Below, one piece after another: positions 33,364-42,795 of a DNA stretch of 64,000 bases (positions are counted from its first letter, which is position 1; every line of letters begins with the position of its first letter). The notes under the pieces were generated by a model. That model was not told where the DNA came from, ran no database searches, and saw only the letters and a program-made list of their open reading frames with translations. Source of the DNA: CAYNLG01 sp964397995. GTDB taxonomy: Bacteria; Planctomycetota; Phycisphaerae; FEN-1346. The DNA lies in contig CAYNLG010000008.1 in the NCBI GenBank assembly GCA_964397995.1, positions 1-64,000 of the forward strand. The letters run 5' to 3'. The position numbers and the translations under genes were made by a program.

Positions 33364-35424
33364 CTACGCCTCATCGCTGTCGAAGTCCTTGTGGCCCAAG
33401 AGCTTGGCGTTGATGGCCACGATGACCGTCGAGAGCGACATGATGATGGCGCCTGCCGCCGGCGACAGAACGACCCCCACGCCCGCCAGCACGCCGGCCG
33501 CCAGCGGAATCGTCACCGCGTTGTAGGCCGTCGCCCAGAACAGGTTCTGGATCATCTTGGCATGGGTCGCCTTCGCGAGGCGCACCACCGTGACAACCCG
33601 CGACGGCTTGCTCTCGACGAGCACCACGTCGGCCGACTCGATGGCCACGTCCGTCCCCGCGCCGATGGCGATGCCGAGGTCGGCCTCGACCAAGGCGGCC
33701 GCGTCATTCACGCCGTCGCCGACCATGGCCACCGTCCGTCCCTGGCCGCGCGCGTCCCTGATGCGGTCGGCCTTGGCATCAGGCAGAACCTCGGCAAAGG
33801 TGTCGTCGAGGCCGATCTCCCCCGCGACCCAGGCGGCCACGGCCTGGGTGTCGCCTGTCAGCATCATCACCTGGACGCCCATGTCACGGAGGGCTCTGAC
33901 GGCCTCGCGGCTGTCGGCGCGGATGACGTCGGCAAGGCCGATGGCGCCGACGGGCTCGTCGGCGGCGAGGACCGTGACGACCGTCCGGCCCTTCTGCTTG
34001 AGCGGCCGGATGGCGTCGCCGTCGATGTTGATGGTCTGCTCCCGGAGGTACCCCGGCGAGACGACCTTCACGTTGATGCCGTCCACGGTCGCCTGGGCGC
34101 CCCTGCCAGGGATGGCCTCGAAGTCCTTGGGGGAGGCGACGCCGAGACCCCGTTCCTCGGCGGCCGCGACAATGCCCTGGGCGATCGGGTGCTCGGAGTG
34201 GCTTTCGACCGCAGCCGCCATGGCAAGAACCTCACCCTCGTCGTGGTCGCCGAATGCAATGACCTCTTCGACGCCGAAGCGGCCCTCGGTTAGGGTGCCG
34301 GTCTTGTCGAAGACGACGACGTCCAGGTCTCGGGCCTGTTCGAAGGCCGACCGGTCGCGAATCAGCAGCCCCCGCTGGGCGGCCATGGCCGTCGAGACCG
34401 CCACCACCAGCGGCAGCGCGAGCCCGAGGGCATGAGGGCACGTGATGACCATCACCGTCACGGACCGCTCCAATGAGAATGGAAATGTCTCACCCAGCAG
34501 CAGCCAGACTGTGAGCGTCGCCGAGCCAGCAAGGATCGCGATGCCCGTGAGCCACATCGCCGCCCGATCCGCGAGGTCCTGCGTCTGCGAGCGGCTCTCC
34601 TGGGCACGACGGACGGTCTCTACGACCTGGGAGAGGTAGGTCGCGTCGCCAGTCTTCTCGGTCTCGACGGTGACGGTGGCCTCGCCGTTGACGATGCCGC
34701 CGATGACCTCGTCCCCTTCGCCTTTCTCTACGGGCTGGCTCTCGCCGGTGACGGCCGACTGGTCGACGCTGGTGCGGCCCTCAACGACGCGGCCGTCGAC
34801 GGGCACTTTCTCGCCGGGCTTGACCAGGACGCGATCGCCCTCCCGCAGGTCCTGGACGGGAACGTCTTCGGTCTTGCCGTCGTTGGTGAGGCGGTGGGCT
34901 TCCGAGGGCATGAGTTCGGCCAGCTTCTCGAGCGCCGAGGAGGCACTCATCACCGAGCGCATCTCCAGCCAGTGACCGAGGAGCATGATGTCGACCAACG
35001 TCGCGAGTTCCCAGAAGAAGACTTTCTCGCCCGTGAGGCCGAAGACGACCACCGTGCTGTAGCCGTAGGCGACGGAAATTGCCAAGCCGATCAGCGTCAT
35101 CATGCCCGGCTGCCGCTTGCGCAGCTCGTCCACCAAGCCCTTCAGGAACGGCCACCCCCCGTACAGGTAGACCGCCGTCGCGAAGGCGAACTGGACATAG
35201 GGGCTGCCCGGGAAGGCAAGCGACTCCTTCAGTCCGAGCCAGCCCTGGATCATGGGCGAGAGGGCAAGAACCGGCAGGGTCAGGCCGAAGGATATCCAGA
35301 ACCTGCGGCGGAAGTCGGCGGCCATGTGAGCGTGGTGGTCCTGGCGGTTGCCGCGCTGACCGTGGCTTCGGTGGTCACCGCCGTCGCAAGGGGTGTCCGG
35401 GTTGGCTGCTTGGTCGCTTGTCAC
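33364..35424 (-). CDS. copB: CopB-type copper/silver P1B-3 ATPase
   Basis: The 686-residue pump has a His-rich N-terminus (residues 18-33, several His), the P1B core, and the transmembrane metal motif CPH in VMVITCPHALGLALP. CPH marks the P1B-3 (CopB) subgroup, linked to Cu2+ or Ag+ export, rather than the CPC of CopA. The phosphorylation motif DKTGT, the HP motif SEHPIAQGI, and GDGVNDAAAL hinge are all intact. It lies 6 bases after the Fpg/Nei gene, so the two are co-transcribed. No metal-responsive regulator is visible next to it. Confidence 0.88.
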   Translation of the reverse strand: MTSDQAANPDTPCDGGDHRSHGQRGNRQDHHAHMAADFRRRFWISFGLTLPVLALSPMIQGWLGLKESLAFPGSPYVQFAFATAVYLYGGWPFLKGLVDELRKRQPGMMTLIGLAISVAYGYSTVVVFGLTGEKVFFWELATLVDIMLLGHWLEMRSVMSASSALEKLAELMPSEAHRLTNDGKTEDVPVQDLREGDRVLVKPGEKVPVDGRVVEGRTSVDQSAVTGESQPVEKGEGDEVIGGIVNGEATVTVETEKTGDATYLSQVVETVRRAQESRSQTQDLADRAAMWLTGIAILAGSATLTVWLLLGETFPFSLERSVTVMVITCPHALGLALPLVVAVSTAMAAQRGLLIRDRSAFEQARDLDVVVFDKTGTLTEGRFGVEEVIAFGDHDEGEVLAMAAAVESHSEHPIAQGIVAAAEERGLGVASPKDFEAIPGRGAQATVDGINVKVVSPGYLREQTINIDGDAIRPLKQKGRTVVTVLAADEPVGAIGLADVIRADSREAVRALRDMGVQVMMLTGDTQAVAAWVAGEIGLDDTFAEVLPDAKADRIRDARGQGRTVAMVGDGVNDAAALVEADLGIAIGAGTDVAIESADVVLVESKPSRVVTVVRLAKATHAKMIQNLFWATAYNAVTIPLAAGVLAGVGVVLSPAAGAIIMSLSTVIVAINAKLLGHKDFDSDEA

Positions 35425-35430
35425 GGATCC

Positions 35431-36216
35431 TCACTCGCTCTGGCACTGGGGACAGACGTACCCGCTCCGCCCGCTGATCGTGACCTTTTCGACGGTCCCC
35501 CCGCACCGGGGACAGGGCTCGCCTTCACCACGGCGGTCGCGCAGGTAGCCGTCCGGGAAGCCGCCCCCGTGAACGGCTTCGCGGATGCCCACGCGCAGGA
35601 CGCGCCGCATGACGCGGTACAGGTTCTTGAGGCGGTCCTCGCCCAGGTCGGCTACGGTGGCCTTCGGATGGATGCCGGCTTGGAACAGGACCTCGTCGGT
35701 CCAGACGTTGCCAAGGCCGGCGATGACCTCCTGGTTCATGAGGGCGCCCTTGATCGAGCCCCGCCGATCGCTGAGGATACCAAGGAACTCGTCGCGGCTT
35801 AGCCGCATGGCGTCGGGCCCCACGTCGTGGGCCTCGACGAAGGATTCGGGGCTGTCGGCAAGGCTGATGGCGCCGAGCTTCCGCGTGTTGACGTATGCGA
35901 AGTGGTAGTCGTTGTCGAAGTCGAGACGGAGCTGGGTGTGGTCCGGGGCATCGCCCGGGTCCTTGCAGTACCGGACGCCGCCGGTCATGCCGAAGTGCAG
36001 GGCGAGGTGGTGCGCGTCACCGTTCAGGGCCGCCAGCAACCACTTGCCGTGGCGGTGGGTGCCGGCAAGGGCGGTTCCGGTTAGGGTTTTTCTCAGGCGG
36101 TCCCGGGAGACTTCGAGAAGTCTGTCGGCCCCCACGTCGACGCCGATGATGCGTTTGTGCAGGACGGTCGCCACCATATAGCGGCGAAAGCCTTCGACGT
36201 CGGGCAGTTCAGGCAC
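35431..36216 (-). CDS. Fpg/Nei-family DNA glycosylase
   Basis: The 261-residue protein starts at GTG 36216, giving PELPDVEGF directly after the initiator. This family needs Pro as the mature N-terminal residue to form the Schiff base, and an AGGAGG site lies 9 bases upstream, so an earlier GTG at 36222 is rejected. Other landmarks are the H2TH-like GSIKGALMNQEVIAGLGNVWTDEVL, and the zinc finger CPRCGGTVEKVTISGRSGYVCPQC. It removes oxidised bases (such as 8-oxoguanine or formamidopyrimidine) and cuts the strand. Which of the two activities dominates cannot be read from sequence. It precedes the copper ATPase, fitting an oxidative-stress role. Confidence 0.88.
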   Translation of the reverse strand: MPELPDVEGFRRYMVATVLHKRIIGVDVGADRLLEVSRDRLRKTLTGTALAGTHRHGKWLLAALNGDAHHLALHFGMTGGVRYCKDPGDAPDHTQLRLDFDNDYHFAYVNTRKLGAISLADSPESFVEAHDVGPDAMRLSRDEFLGILSDRRGSIKGALMNQEVIAGLGNVWTDEVLFQAGIHPKATVADLGEDRLKNLYRVMRRVLRVGIREAVHGGGFPDGYLRDRRGEGEPCPRCGGTVEKVTISGRSGYVCPQCQSE

Positions 36217-36472
36217 GGCCACCGACCTCCTTCTTCGCCCGGCCGCACCGGGCTCGGTTGCTGGCTTCAGACCGTGCCCGAGTCTAACGCCGTTTGGGGC
36301 ACAGGCGGGGCAGAAAGCGAGATCGTTCTCTCCGCATGGGGGAACGTCCCAGGCCGTCTTCAGAAGTCTTCGGTAGAGGCGCCCTGTCGCCGTCCGATGG
36401 GCGGGTGCCGCGCCTCCGCGTACCATCTTCAACGAGCAGACGTGCGCGACATCTTCGCAAAGGAGCGGCGCC

Positions 36473-36802
36473 ATGGAGACCATCACCCGCGACGAACTCA
36501 GGCAGATGATGGAGCAGAACGGCGACTTGACCCTCGTCGAGGTCCTCGGCCCGCAGTACTACAAGAAGTACCACCTGCCTGGGGCGAGCAACGTGCCTGT
36601 GGGGGACGAGCATTTCGAGGAGGCAATCCAAAAGGCCGCGCCGGACAAGAGCAAGCCGATCGTCGTCTACTGCCAGAACGAGGAGTGCCCGGCTTCGGCC
36701 AAGGCCGCCCGGCGCCTCGATGCGATGGGCTACCAGAAGGTCTATGACTATGAAGCCGGCAAGGAGGACTGGAAAGAGGCCGGCTTCGAGACGGAGTCCT
36801 GA
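36473..36802 (+). CDS. Single-domain rhodanese
   Basis: The 109-residue protein is one rhodanese domain: LVEVLGPQYYKKYHLPGASNVP and the active-site loop VVYCQNEECPAS with catalytic Cys67. These proteins carry sulfane sulfur as a persulfide for thiosulfate detoxification or sulfur relay. The loop has a second Cys four residues later (CQNEEC), which could form a disulfide. It starts the plus-strand island of stress genes, with AAGGAG upstream of the ATG. Confidence 0.88.
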   Translation: METITRDELRQMMEQNGDLTLVEVLGPQYYKKYHLPGASNVPVGDEHFEEAIQKAAPDKSKPIVVYCQNEECPASAKAARRLDAMGYQKVYDYEAGKEDWKEAGFETES

Positions 36803-36846
36803 CCGTACGCCCTCGGTGGTCGCGACGGTCTCGTCGGAGAGGTGCG

Positions 36847-38121
36847 ATGCGCATCCTGATGGTCACGAACGCCTACCCGCCTCTCGGCGGGGGAGTGGCT
36901 AGGGCTGTGCGTACCTTCGCGCAGGCGTACCGCGACCTCGGAGAAGAGGTGCTGGTGGTCGCCCCGGAGACCACGGGCCGTCCCGACGCCGAGGACGGCG
37001 TGTTACGGGTTCCGTCGATCGAGTGGCCGTTCGAGCATCCCATCGCCTTCGGACTGCCGGTGCCCGGGTTGCTGACCCGACGGGTGGATGCCTTCCGCCC
37101 TGAAATCATCCATAGCCACCACCCGTTCTGGCTGGGTGACACGGCGGTGCGGCTGGCGTCGACGCGGGGCGTGCCGCTGGTCTTTACCTACCACACGCGC
37201 TACGCCGAGCACGTCCACTACATGCTTAAGGGCGACGGGTCGCCTTTGCTGGAGCGTTTTGTCGCGCGCCTGGCCGCAGAGTATACGAAGCTCTGCGACC
37301 AGGTCTTTGCCCCGACGTCCAGCACGCGCGACCTGCTGGTGGAGCGAGGCGTGGCGGTGCCGATTGCGGTCGTACCCACCGGCGTGGATGTCCGCCGCTT
37401 CGCACGCGGAACGGGTGCGGGACTGCGGCGCCGGCTGGGCATACCGGCCGAGGCGCTCGTCGTCGGCCACGTCGGGCGCCTGGCCCTCGAGAAGAACCTG
37501 GGATTTCTTGCGAGAGCCGTGGCGCAAGCTTTGCAGAACCGGCCCGACGTGCATGCTCTGTTCGTCGGCCAAGGCCGGTCGGAAGCCAAAATCCGGAGGA
37601 CGTTCGAGCGGCGCGGCCTCGGGCGGCGGGTGCATATGCCGGGCCGGCTGAGTGGCTCTGACCTGGTGGGCGCCTACCACGCGATGGACCTCTTCGCCTT
37701 CGCGTCGAAAACCGAGACACAGGGGTTGGTTCTGGCTGAGGCCATGGCCGCCGGCCTGCCGGTCGTGGCACTGCAGGCACCGGGGTCGCGGGACATTGTC
37801 CGCGACGGTGAGAATGGATACTTGGTCCGGGACGATGACAAGGTGGCGTTTGCCGGCGCGATCTCACGCCTGCTCGAGCAGCCCCGCAGCGCGCGACGCG
37901 CCCTCGGCGACGCGGCAGTCAGGACTGCGGAAGGGCGGGGCACGGCGTTGTGTGCCCAGAGGGCGTTGCGGTTGTACGACCAGTTGATCGCCAGGAGCGC
38001 GGCCGGGTCGCCCGTGGAGACCGGCCGTTGGAACTGGGTCGGCCGGCGGCTTCAGGCCGAGGTCGACCTGTGGTCAGCGGGGGCGGAGGCGGCCTCGGAC
38101 GCGTTTGACACGCTTTTCTGA
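36847..38121 (+). CDS. GT4-family glycosyltransferase
   Basis: The 424-residue enzyme shows GT4 (group 1) marks: an N-terminal Gly-rich loop NAYPPLGGGVARAV, the acceptor-domain motif HSHHPFWLGDTAVR, and the nucleotide-sugar E-x7-E element ETQGLVLAEAMAAGLPVV. The HSHHPFWLG pattern is seen in diacylglycerol and phosphatidylinositol glycosyltransferases, but the acceptor here is unknown. It is cytoplasmic or peripheral to the membrane. It begins 44 bases after the rhodanese gene. The C-terminal 50 residues beyond the GT fold are unassigned. Confidence 0.85.
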   Translation: MRILMVTNAYPPLGGGVARAVRTFAQAYRDLGEEVLVVAPETTGRPDAEDGVLRVPSIEWPFEHPIAFGLPVPGLLTRRVDAFRPEIIHSHHPFWLGDTAVRLASTRGVPLVFTYHTRYAEHVHYMLKGDGSPLLERFVARLAAEYTKLCDQVFAPTSSTRDLLVERGVAVPIAVVPTGVDVRRFARGTGAGLRRRLGIPAEALVVGHVGRLALEKNLGFLARAVAQALQNRPDVHALFVGQGRSEAKIRRTFERRGLGRRVHMPGRLSGSDLVGAYHAMDLFAFASKTETQGLVLAEAMAAGLPVVALQAPGSRDIVRDGENGYLVRDDDKVAFAGAISRLLEQPRSARRALGDAAVRTAEGRGTALCAQRALRLYDQLIARSAAGSPVETGRWNWVGRRLQAEVDLWSAGAEAASDAFDTLF

Positions 38122-38296
38122 GCCCGCCCGCGAGACTTTCTCCCACCTCACGAGTAGACGGGCGCCTACCCGAGTGCCCAAGCCCCTCGGATTGTGTGGC
38201 CCTGCTGTGCCGGCGACACTGGAGAGGCACCACACGGAGGCGCCGATGGCGGCGTCGCGACACGAACGAACGCTCAGTCCGAAAGGAGCCCCACCC

Positions 38297-38734
38297 ATGT
38301 TGCCTGTACGATTGCGACGCCGTGGAGGCTGGCCCCAGCCGTTCTCGGAAATCGAGCGCCTGTTTGACAGGGCTCTCGGGCCGTGGTGGTCCGAGGGCGA
38401 GACCCCGCGCACTCTGACCGGGGCCTACCCGGTGGACATTCGCGAAGAGGATGGTCGCCTAGTCGTCGACGCCGAAATGCCCGGCCTCGACAAAAACGAG
38501 ATCGACGTGAGCATTGAGGAGGGCGTGCTCCACATCACGGCGGAACGGAAGGCGGAGGAGCCGAAAGGCACGACCCACCTCAACGAGCGGCGCTTCACCC
38601 GCGTCGAACGGTCCTTCTCGCTGCCCGGCGACATCGACGAGTCCGAGATCAAGGCCAAGCTCGAGAGCGGTGTCTTGCACCTCGAGATGCCGCGCCCCGA
38701 ACCGCCGAAGCCCAAGCAGGTCGAGATCGAATAG
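38297..38734 (+). CDS. Hsp20 small heat-shock protein
   Basis: The 145-residue protein has an N-terminal FSEIERLFDRALG region and an alpha-crystallin domain (YPVDIREEDGRLVVDAEMPG through GVLHLEMPRPE), with the characteristic LPGDIDESEIKAKLESGVL strand. These ATP-independent chaperones bind unfolding proteins in heat or oxidative stress. The start at 38297 has an AAGGAG site 8 bases upstream. The C-terminus is Pro-rich (PEPPKPKQVEIE) and lacks an obvious IxI motif. Confidence 0.93.
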   Translation: MLPVRLRRRGGWPQPFSEIERLFDRALGPWWSEGETPRTLTGAYPVDIREEDGRLVVDAEMPGLDKNEIDVSIEEGVLHITAERKAEEPKGTTHLNERRFTRVERSFSLPGDIDESEIKAKLESGVLHLEMPRPEPPKPKQVEIE

Positions 38735-38815
38735 CCCCGTGACGGCCGCCGGGTGTGCCCCAGGGCGTGCCCGGCTCCCCGCATCCCCGAACCAATGGAA
38801 CAACCGGAGGGACAA

Positions 38816-40324
38816 ATGGATCCTAAACACACACCCTATTGCCTTGTGGCTCTGGCGGCGGTCGGCCTGCTGGCCGTGCCCGCCACTGCCGCCCCCGACC
38901 AGAACGTGACTGACAGGAACATTACCGACGCCATTGAGGACGAGTACATCTTCGACCGGGCGGTGCCGTCGTACAGGATCGACGTCGAGACAAGCGACGG
39001 CATCGTGACGCTGACCGGGACGACCGGGAACGTCCTCGCGAAGAAAAGGGCGGCACGGTTGGCCGAGACGGTCAAGGGCGTCAAATCCGTCATAAACCGG
39101 ATCAGCATCAAGCCGTCAGAGGATCGGAGCGACGCCGCGATCGAAGGCGATATCGAGTCCGCTTGGCTGGCCGACCCCGCTATCGAGTCGTACGAAATCG
39201 AGGCCGACGTCGACGACGGCATGGCCACCCTCACCGGCACCGTCCATTCCTGGCAGGAAAAGCAGCTTGCCGAGAAGGTTGCGATGGGTGTGCGCGGCGT
39301 CACGGGCGTCGAGAACGACATCGCCATCGAGTACAAGTCCGAACGGACTGACCGCGAGATCGAGACGGAGGTCGAAAAGGCCCTGCGCTGGGACGCCTTG
39401 GTCGATCACGCCCTGATCGACGTCAAGGCAACCGGCGGCAAAGTCAATCTCATGGGGACCGTCGGCAGTGCCGCCGAGAAGCGCCAGGCCCGGTACGACG
39501 CCTGGGTCGCCGGCGTCGAGGAGGTGAACGTCGAGGGGCTCGACGTCGAGAAGTGGGCCCGCGACAAAGACCTCCGCAAGGACAAGTACGTCACCAAGTC
39601 CGCCAAGGATATCGAGCAAGCCGTCAAGGACGCCCTGCTGCTTGACCCGCGCGTGCTCTCGTTCAACGTGACCCCCGAGGTCGTGGGCAGCACCGTCACC
39701 CTGCGGGGAACCGTGGACAACCTGAAGGCCAGACATGCGGCCGAACAGGTGGCTCGGAACACGGTCGGCGTCTGGACTGTCACGAATCGCATCAAGGTGC
39801 GGCCCGTGGATGTTGCGAGCGACACCGAGATCGCTCAGGATGTTCGCGATGCCCTCCGGCGCAATCCCTACGTCGACAAGTACGAGATCACCGTCAGCGT
39901 TGAAGACGGCGTGGCGTACCTGTATGGCAACGTGGACTCGTACTTCGAGAAGGCCGAGGCCGACGAAGCGGCCTCGAAGACGGCCGGTGTCGTCTCGGTC
40001 AGGAACAACTTGGACGTGGACTACGTCCGCGAGCCGCTGGTGTATGAGCCGTACGTCTACGACTACGACCCCTACGCCTACGACTGGTACGACTACGAGC
40101 CGTACATGACCTTCGCGACCGACACCGAGATTCGCCAAGAGGTCCAGGACGAGCTCTGGTGGAGCCCATTCGTGGACTCCGACCAGGTGTCCGTCTCGGT
40201 GGACGACGGTGTGGTGACACTGACCGGCACGGTCGACACCTACGGCGAACGGAGCGCCGCCGTGGAGAACGCCTATGAAGGCGGGGCCGTGTGGGTGGAC
40301 AACGACCTGAACGTCAGGGACTGA
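38816..40324 (+). CDS. Secreted protein with six BON domains
   Basis: The 502-residue protein has a signal peptide (about 25 residues, ending PATAA) and six consecutive BON domains (about 30-98, 104-170, 173-240, 262-329, 333-400 and 432-501), each showing the V-x-V-x-x-G-x-V/A-T/Y-L-x-G core. BON domains bind phospholipid or surface structures and occur in OsmY-like osmotic-shock proteins. Between domains 5 and 6 lies a Tyr/Asp-rich linker (about residues 402-427). It is probably periplasmic or surface-located and may protect the envelope. An inverted repeat follows the gene. Confidence 0.85.
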   Translation: MDPKHTPYCLVALAAVGLLAVPATAAPDQNVTDRNITDAIEDEYIFDRAVPSYRIDVETSDGIVTLTGTTGNVLAKKRAARLAETVKGVKSVINRISIKPSEDRSDAAIEGDIESAWLADPAIESYEIEADVDDGMATLTGTVHSWQEKQLAEKVAMGVRGVTGVENDIAIEYKSERTDREIETEVEKALRWDALVDHALIDVKATGGKVNLMGTVGSAAEKRQARYDAWVAGVEEVNVEGLDVEKWARDKDLRKDKYVTKSAKDIEQAVKDALLLDPRVLSFNVTPEVVGSTVTLRGTVDNLKARHAAEQVARNTVGVWTVTNRIKVRPVDVASDTEIAQDVRDALRRNPYVDKYEITVSVEDGVAYLYGNVDSYFEKAEADEAASKTAGVVSVRNNLDVDYVREPLVYEPYVYDYDPYAYDWYDYEPYMTFATDTEIRQEVQDELWWSPFVDSDQVSVSVDDGVVTLTGTVDTYGERSAAVENAYEGGAVWVDNDLNVRD

Positions 40325-40342
40325 CCCCCCTGTCCTGACGCT

Positions 40343-40371
40343 GTGGGGGCGCCCCGCCCAGGCGCCCCCAC
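40343..40371 (+). terminator. Perfect 11-pair hairpin between BON and dodecin genes
   Basis: GTGGGGGCGCC (40343-40353) and GGCGCCCCCAC (40361-40371) pair perfectly around a seven-base loop. There is no T-run, so it may be a terminator, a processing site or an RNA stabiliser. Confidence 0.45.
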
Positions 40372-40431
40372 CCCACCGTGACGACGAGAATGAGCCGCCG
40401 GGCGAGGCCCGGCCAGCGAAAGGAGTTCCCC

Positions 40432-40638
40432 ATGTCCGTTGCCAAGATCATCGAGATTACCGCCGAATCGCCCGACAGCTTCGAGGCCGCCATCAACGAG
40501 GGCATCAGCCGAGCGGCCAAGACGGTCGAGAACATCCAGTCGGCGTGGATCAAGGAGCAGAAGGTCTGCATCAAGGACGGCAAGCCGGCGGGCTTCCGTG
40601 TCGACATGAAGGTAACGTTCCTGATGAAGGACGAGTAG
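40432..40638 (+). CDS. Dodecin, flavin-binding small protein
   Basis: This 68-residue protein matches dodecin over its full length: SVAKIIEITAESPDSFEAA, the aromatic W in NIQSAWIKEQ, and KVTFLMKDE. Dodecins form hollow dodecamers that hold flavins and may limit flavin-driven photo-oxidation. The ATG at 40432 follows an AAAGGAG site by 7 bases. Confidence 0.93.
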   Translation: MSVAKIIEITAESPDSFEAAINEGISRAAKTVENIQSAWIKEQKVCIKDGKPAGFRVDMKVTFLMKDE

Positions 40639-40680
40639 CCGGCCGTTCGGCAGCGCGGCCGGATTCACGATAGCGCCGAG

Positions 40681-40714
40681 GACCCGCCCGGGACCATGTG
40701 CCCCGGGACGGGTC
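40681..40714 (+). terminator. Intergenic hairpin after dodecin
   Basis: GACCCGCCCGGG at the start of this span can pair with CCCGGGACGGGTC at its end, with one bulge. No T-run follows. Confidence 0.3.
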
Positions 40715-40751
40715 GCGGCGCAACCCTGGATCGCAGCACGGAGGACGTGTG

Positions 40752-41165
40752 ATGGCGCTGATCGACCCTATGTTCGCGGGCATTCTTGCCTTGGTCTTCG
40801 GCTTGCTCCTCGTAACCATTCTGGGCCGACGGGGCCCGGGGCCGGCAGCAGGGTTGATCTTCTTCTGGGTGCTCCTGTTCCTGCTGATCTGGGCGGGCGC
40901 CGGGTGGATCGCGCCGGTCGGTCCGGTCGCGTGGGGGGTACCCTGGTTGACGCTGGTGCTGCTGGGCGTGGTCTTCACGCTGCTCCTGGCCGCCGTTCTG
41001 CCCCCGAAGCCGCCACCGGGGCCCGAGGCGGGTGCGCCAGGCGCTGTTGAATCGTCTGGCAGCGTCGTGGCCGCGGGCCTCGCCATCAGCATCTTCTTTT
41101 GGGTGCTTCTGGGTCTTCTGGTGGTTCTGATTGCTGTTTCCATCTCGACGGCCCCCCCGGCGTGA
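40752..41165 (+). CDS. Small membrane protein of unknown function
   Basis: The 137-residue protein has about four hydrophobic segments (GILALVFGLLLVTIL, GLIFFWVLLFLLIWAGAGWIA, LVLLGVVFTLLLAAVL, and a terminal ISIFFWVLLGLLVVLIAV) with a short Pro-rich turn (PPKPPPGPEAG). No family is recognised. It lies between dodecin and the LigD-type genes and ends 4 bases before the PE gene. Confidence 0.65.
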   Translation: MALIDPMFAGILALVFGLLLVTILGRRGPGPAAGLIFFWVLLFLLIWAGAGWIAPVGPVAWGVPWLTLVLLGVVFTLLLAAVLPPKPPPGPEAGAPGAVESSGSVVAAGLAISIFFWVLLGLLVVLIAVSISTAPPA

Positions 41166-41169
41166 TGCC

Positions 41170-41790
41170 ATGAGCGGCAAGAAGGGCAGCCTGAAGGCAT
41201 ACCGCGACAAGCGGGACTTCCGCAAAACGCCTGAGCCCAATGGCTCGAAGGCCGAGGGAAAGCCCAAGTATCCCCGGTTCGTCATCCACAAGCATGAGGC
41301 CAGTTCGCCGCACTATGACGTGCGGCTGGAGGTCGACGGTGTCCTGACGTCCTGGGCGGTGCCCAAAGGTCCGTCGACCGACCCCAGCGAGAAGCGCCTG
41401 GCCATCCGCACCGAGGACCATCCGCTCGAGTACGCCGACTTCGAGGGCACCCTCCCGAAGGACGAGTACGGCGGGGGGACGGTCCTGGTCTGGGATGCCG
41501 GCACATACGGCAACTTGCGCACCTACGACGACGGGGAGCGGTTGCCCATGACGACGTGCCTTGACCAAGGCCAGGTCGAGATCTGGTTGGAGGGCAAGAA
41601 GCTGAGTGGCGGGTACGCCTTCGTGCGGACCGACACCTCGAACGGCAAGGAGCGGTGGCTACTCATCAAGATCGATGATGACGAGGCCGATGCTCGCCGC
41701 AAGCCCACCAGGACCGAGCCGGAATCTGTGCTCAGTGGCCGCACCCTCGACGAAGTTGCCATGGACGAAAAGAGCGAGGAGAATCCGTGA
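41170..41790 (+). CDS. LigD-type 3'-phosphoesterase (PE) domain protein
   Basis: The 206-residue protein is a stand-alone PE domain of the LigD system. The residues known to form the active site in Pseudomonas LigD appear at the same numbers here: His42, His48, Asp50, Arg52, His84 and Tyr88 (FVIHKHEASSPHYDVRLE and TEDHPLEY). It heals 3' ends by removing ribonucleotides or phosphates before end joining. Its stop is overlapped by the GTG start of the ligase gene (GTGA), so translation is coupled. Confidence 0.88.
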   Translation: MSGKKGSLKAYRDKRDFRKTPEPNGSKAEGKPKYPRFVIHKHEASSPHYDVRLEVDGVLTSWAVPKGPSTDPSEKRLAIRTEDHPLEYADFEGTLPKDEYGGGTVLVWDAGTYGNLRTYDDGERLPMTTCLDQGQVEIWLEGKKLSGGYAFVRTDTSNGKERWLLIKIDDDEADARRKPTRTEPESVLSGRTLDEVAMDEKSEENP

Positions 41791-42794
41791 ATGACCCGTT
41801 TGACAAGCTGCCGGACGAGGCCCGAGACGCCCTCCGCCGCCGGGCCCCGCCCCAGTGGACCAAGCCGATGCTGGCGAAGCTGACCCACGGCCGCTTCTCC
41901 GACCCGGAGTGGATCTACGAGCGCAAGGTCGACGGTGAGCGCTGCCTGGCCTTCCGCGAGATGGGCGGCGAGGTCCGACTCATGTCGCGGAACCGGAAGC
42001 GCCTGAATGAGACGTACCCCGAACTGGTGGAGGCCCTGGGGGGCCAGGACGCCGAGACGTTCATCGCCGACGGCGAGATCGTCGCCTTCGACGGCGCTGT
42101 GACCAGCTTCGAGCGCCTGCAGCAGCGCATGAAGCTGACCGACACCGACGCGGCCCGCGGCAGCGGCGTCGCCGTCAAGCTGTACGTCTTCGACCTCCTG
42201 TACCTGGACCGCTACGACGTTACTCGGGTGCCGCTCCGTGAGCGCAAGGGCCTGCTGCGGCGGGCGTTTGCGTTTGACGACCCGGTCCGTTTCATGCCGC
42301 ACCGGAACGGCGACGGCGAGGCCTTCTTTGAGGAGGCCTGCCGAAAGGGTTGGGAGGGCCTCATTGCCAAGAAGGGCGACTCCGTGTACCGGCACAGCCG
42401 GTCGACGCTCTGGCTGAAGTTCAAGTGTACGAACGCCCAGGAGTTCGTCATCGGGGGCTACACCGAGCCGCACGGCGAGCGGAGCGGCTTCGGGGCGCTT
42501 CTCATCGGCTACTACGACGACGGCCACCTTCGCTACGCCGGCAAGGTTGGGACGGGTTACGACGAGGACACGCTCGATAGGCTGTCGAACCGGCTCGAAG
42601 GCCTGGAGACCGGCCAGCCGCCCTTCGCCGACGAGAAGCTGCCGCGCAAGGGGGTCCATTGGGTCAAGCCCAAGCTCGTCGGCCAGTTCGGCTACACAGA
42701 GCTGACACGTGAGAACCGGCTGCGGCATCCGCGGTTCCTGGGGCTGCGGCGGGACAAGCCGCCGAAAAAGGTTCACCTTGAGAAGGAGGAATGA
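41787..42794 (+). CDS. ATP-dependent DNA ligase, LigD ligase domain
   Basis: The 335-residue ligase carries the adenylation motif with Lys47 (YERKVDGERC), followed by SRNRKRLNETYPE, FIADGEIVAFDG, the VYRHSRSTLWLKFKC stretch containing the late catalytic Lys residues, and an OB-fold C-terminus. It corresponds to the central LigD ligase domain and seals nicks and double-strand breaks in non-homologous end joining. The GTG at 41787 is the start; the ATG at 41791 is out of frame. Confidence 0.9.
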   Translation: MNDPFDKLPDEARDALRRRAPPQWTKPMLAKLTHGRFSDPEWIYERKVDGERCLAFREMGGEVRLMSRNRKRLNETYPELVEALGGQDAETFIADGEIVAFDGAVTSFERLQQRMKLTDTDAARGSGVAVKLYVFDLLYLDRYDVTRVPLRERKGLLRRAFAFDDPVRFMPHRNGDGEAFFEEACRKGWEGLIAKKGDSVYRHSRSTLWLKFKCTNAQEFVIGGYTEPHGERSGFGALLIGYYDDGHLRYAGKVGTGYDEDTLDRLSNRLEGLETGQPPFADEKLPRKGVHWVKPKLVGQFGYTELTRENRLRHPRFLGLRRDKPPKKVHLEKEE

Positions 42795-42795
42795 G

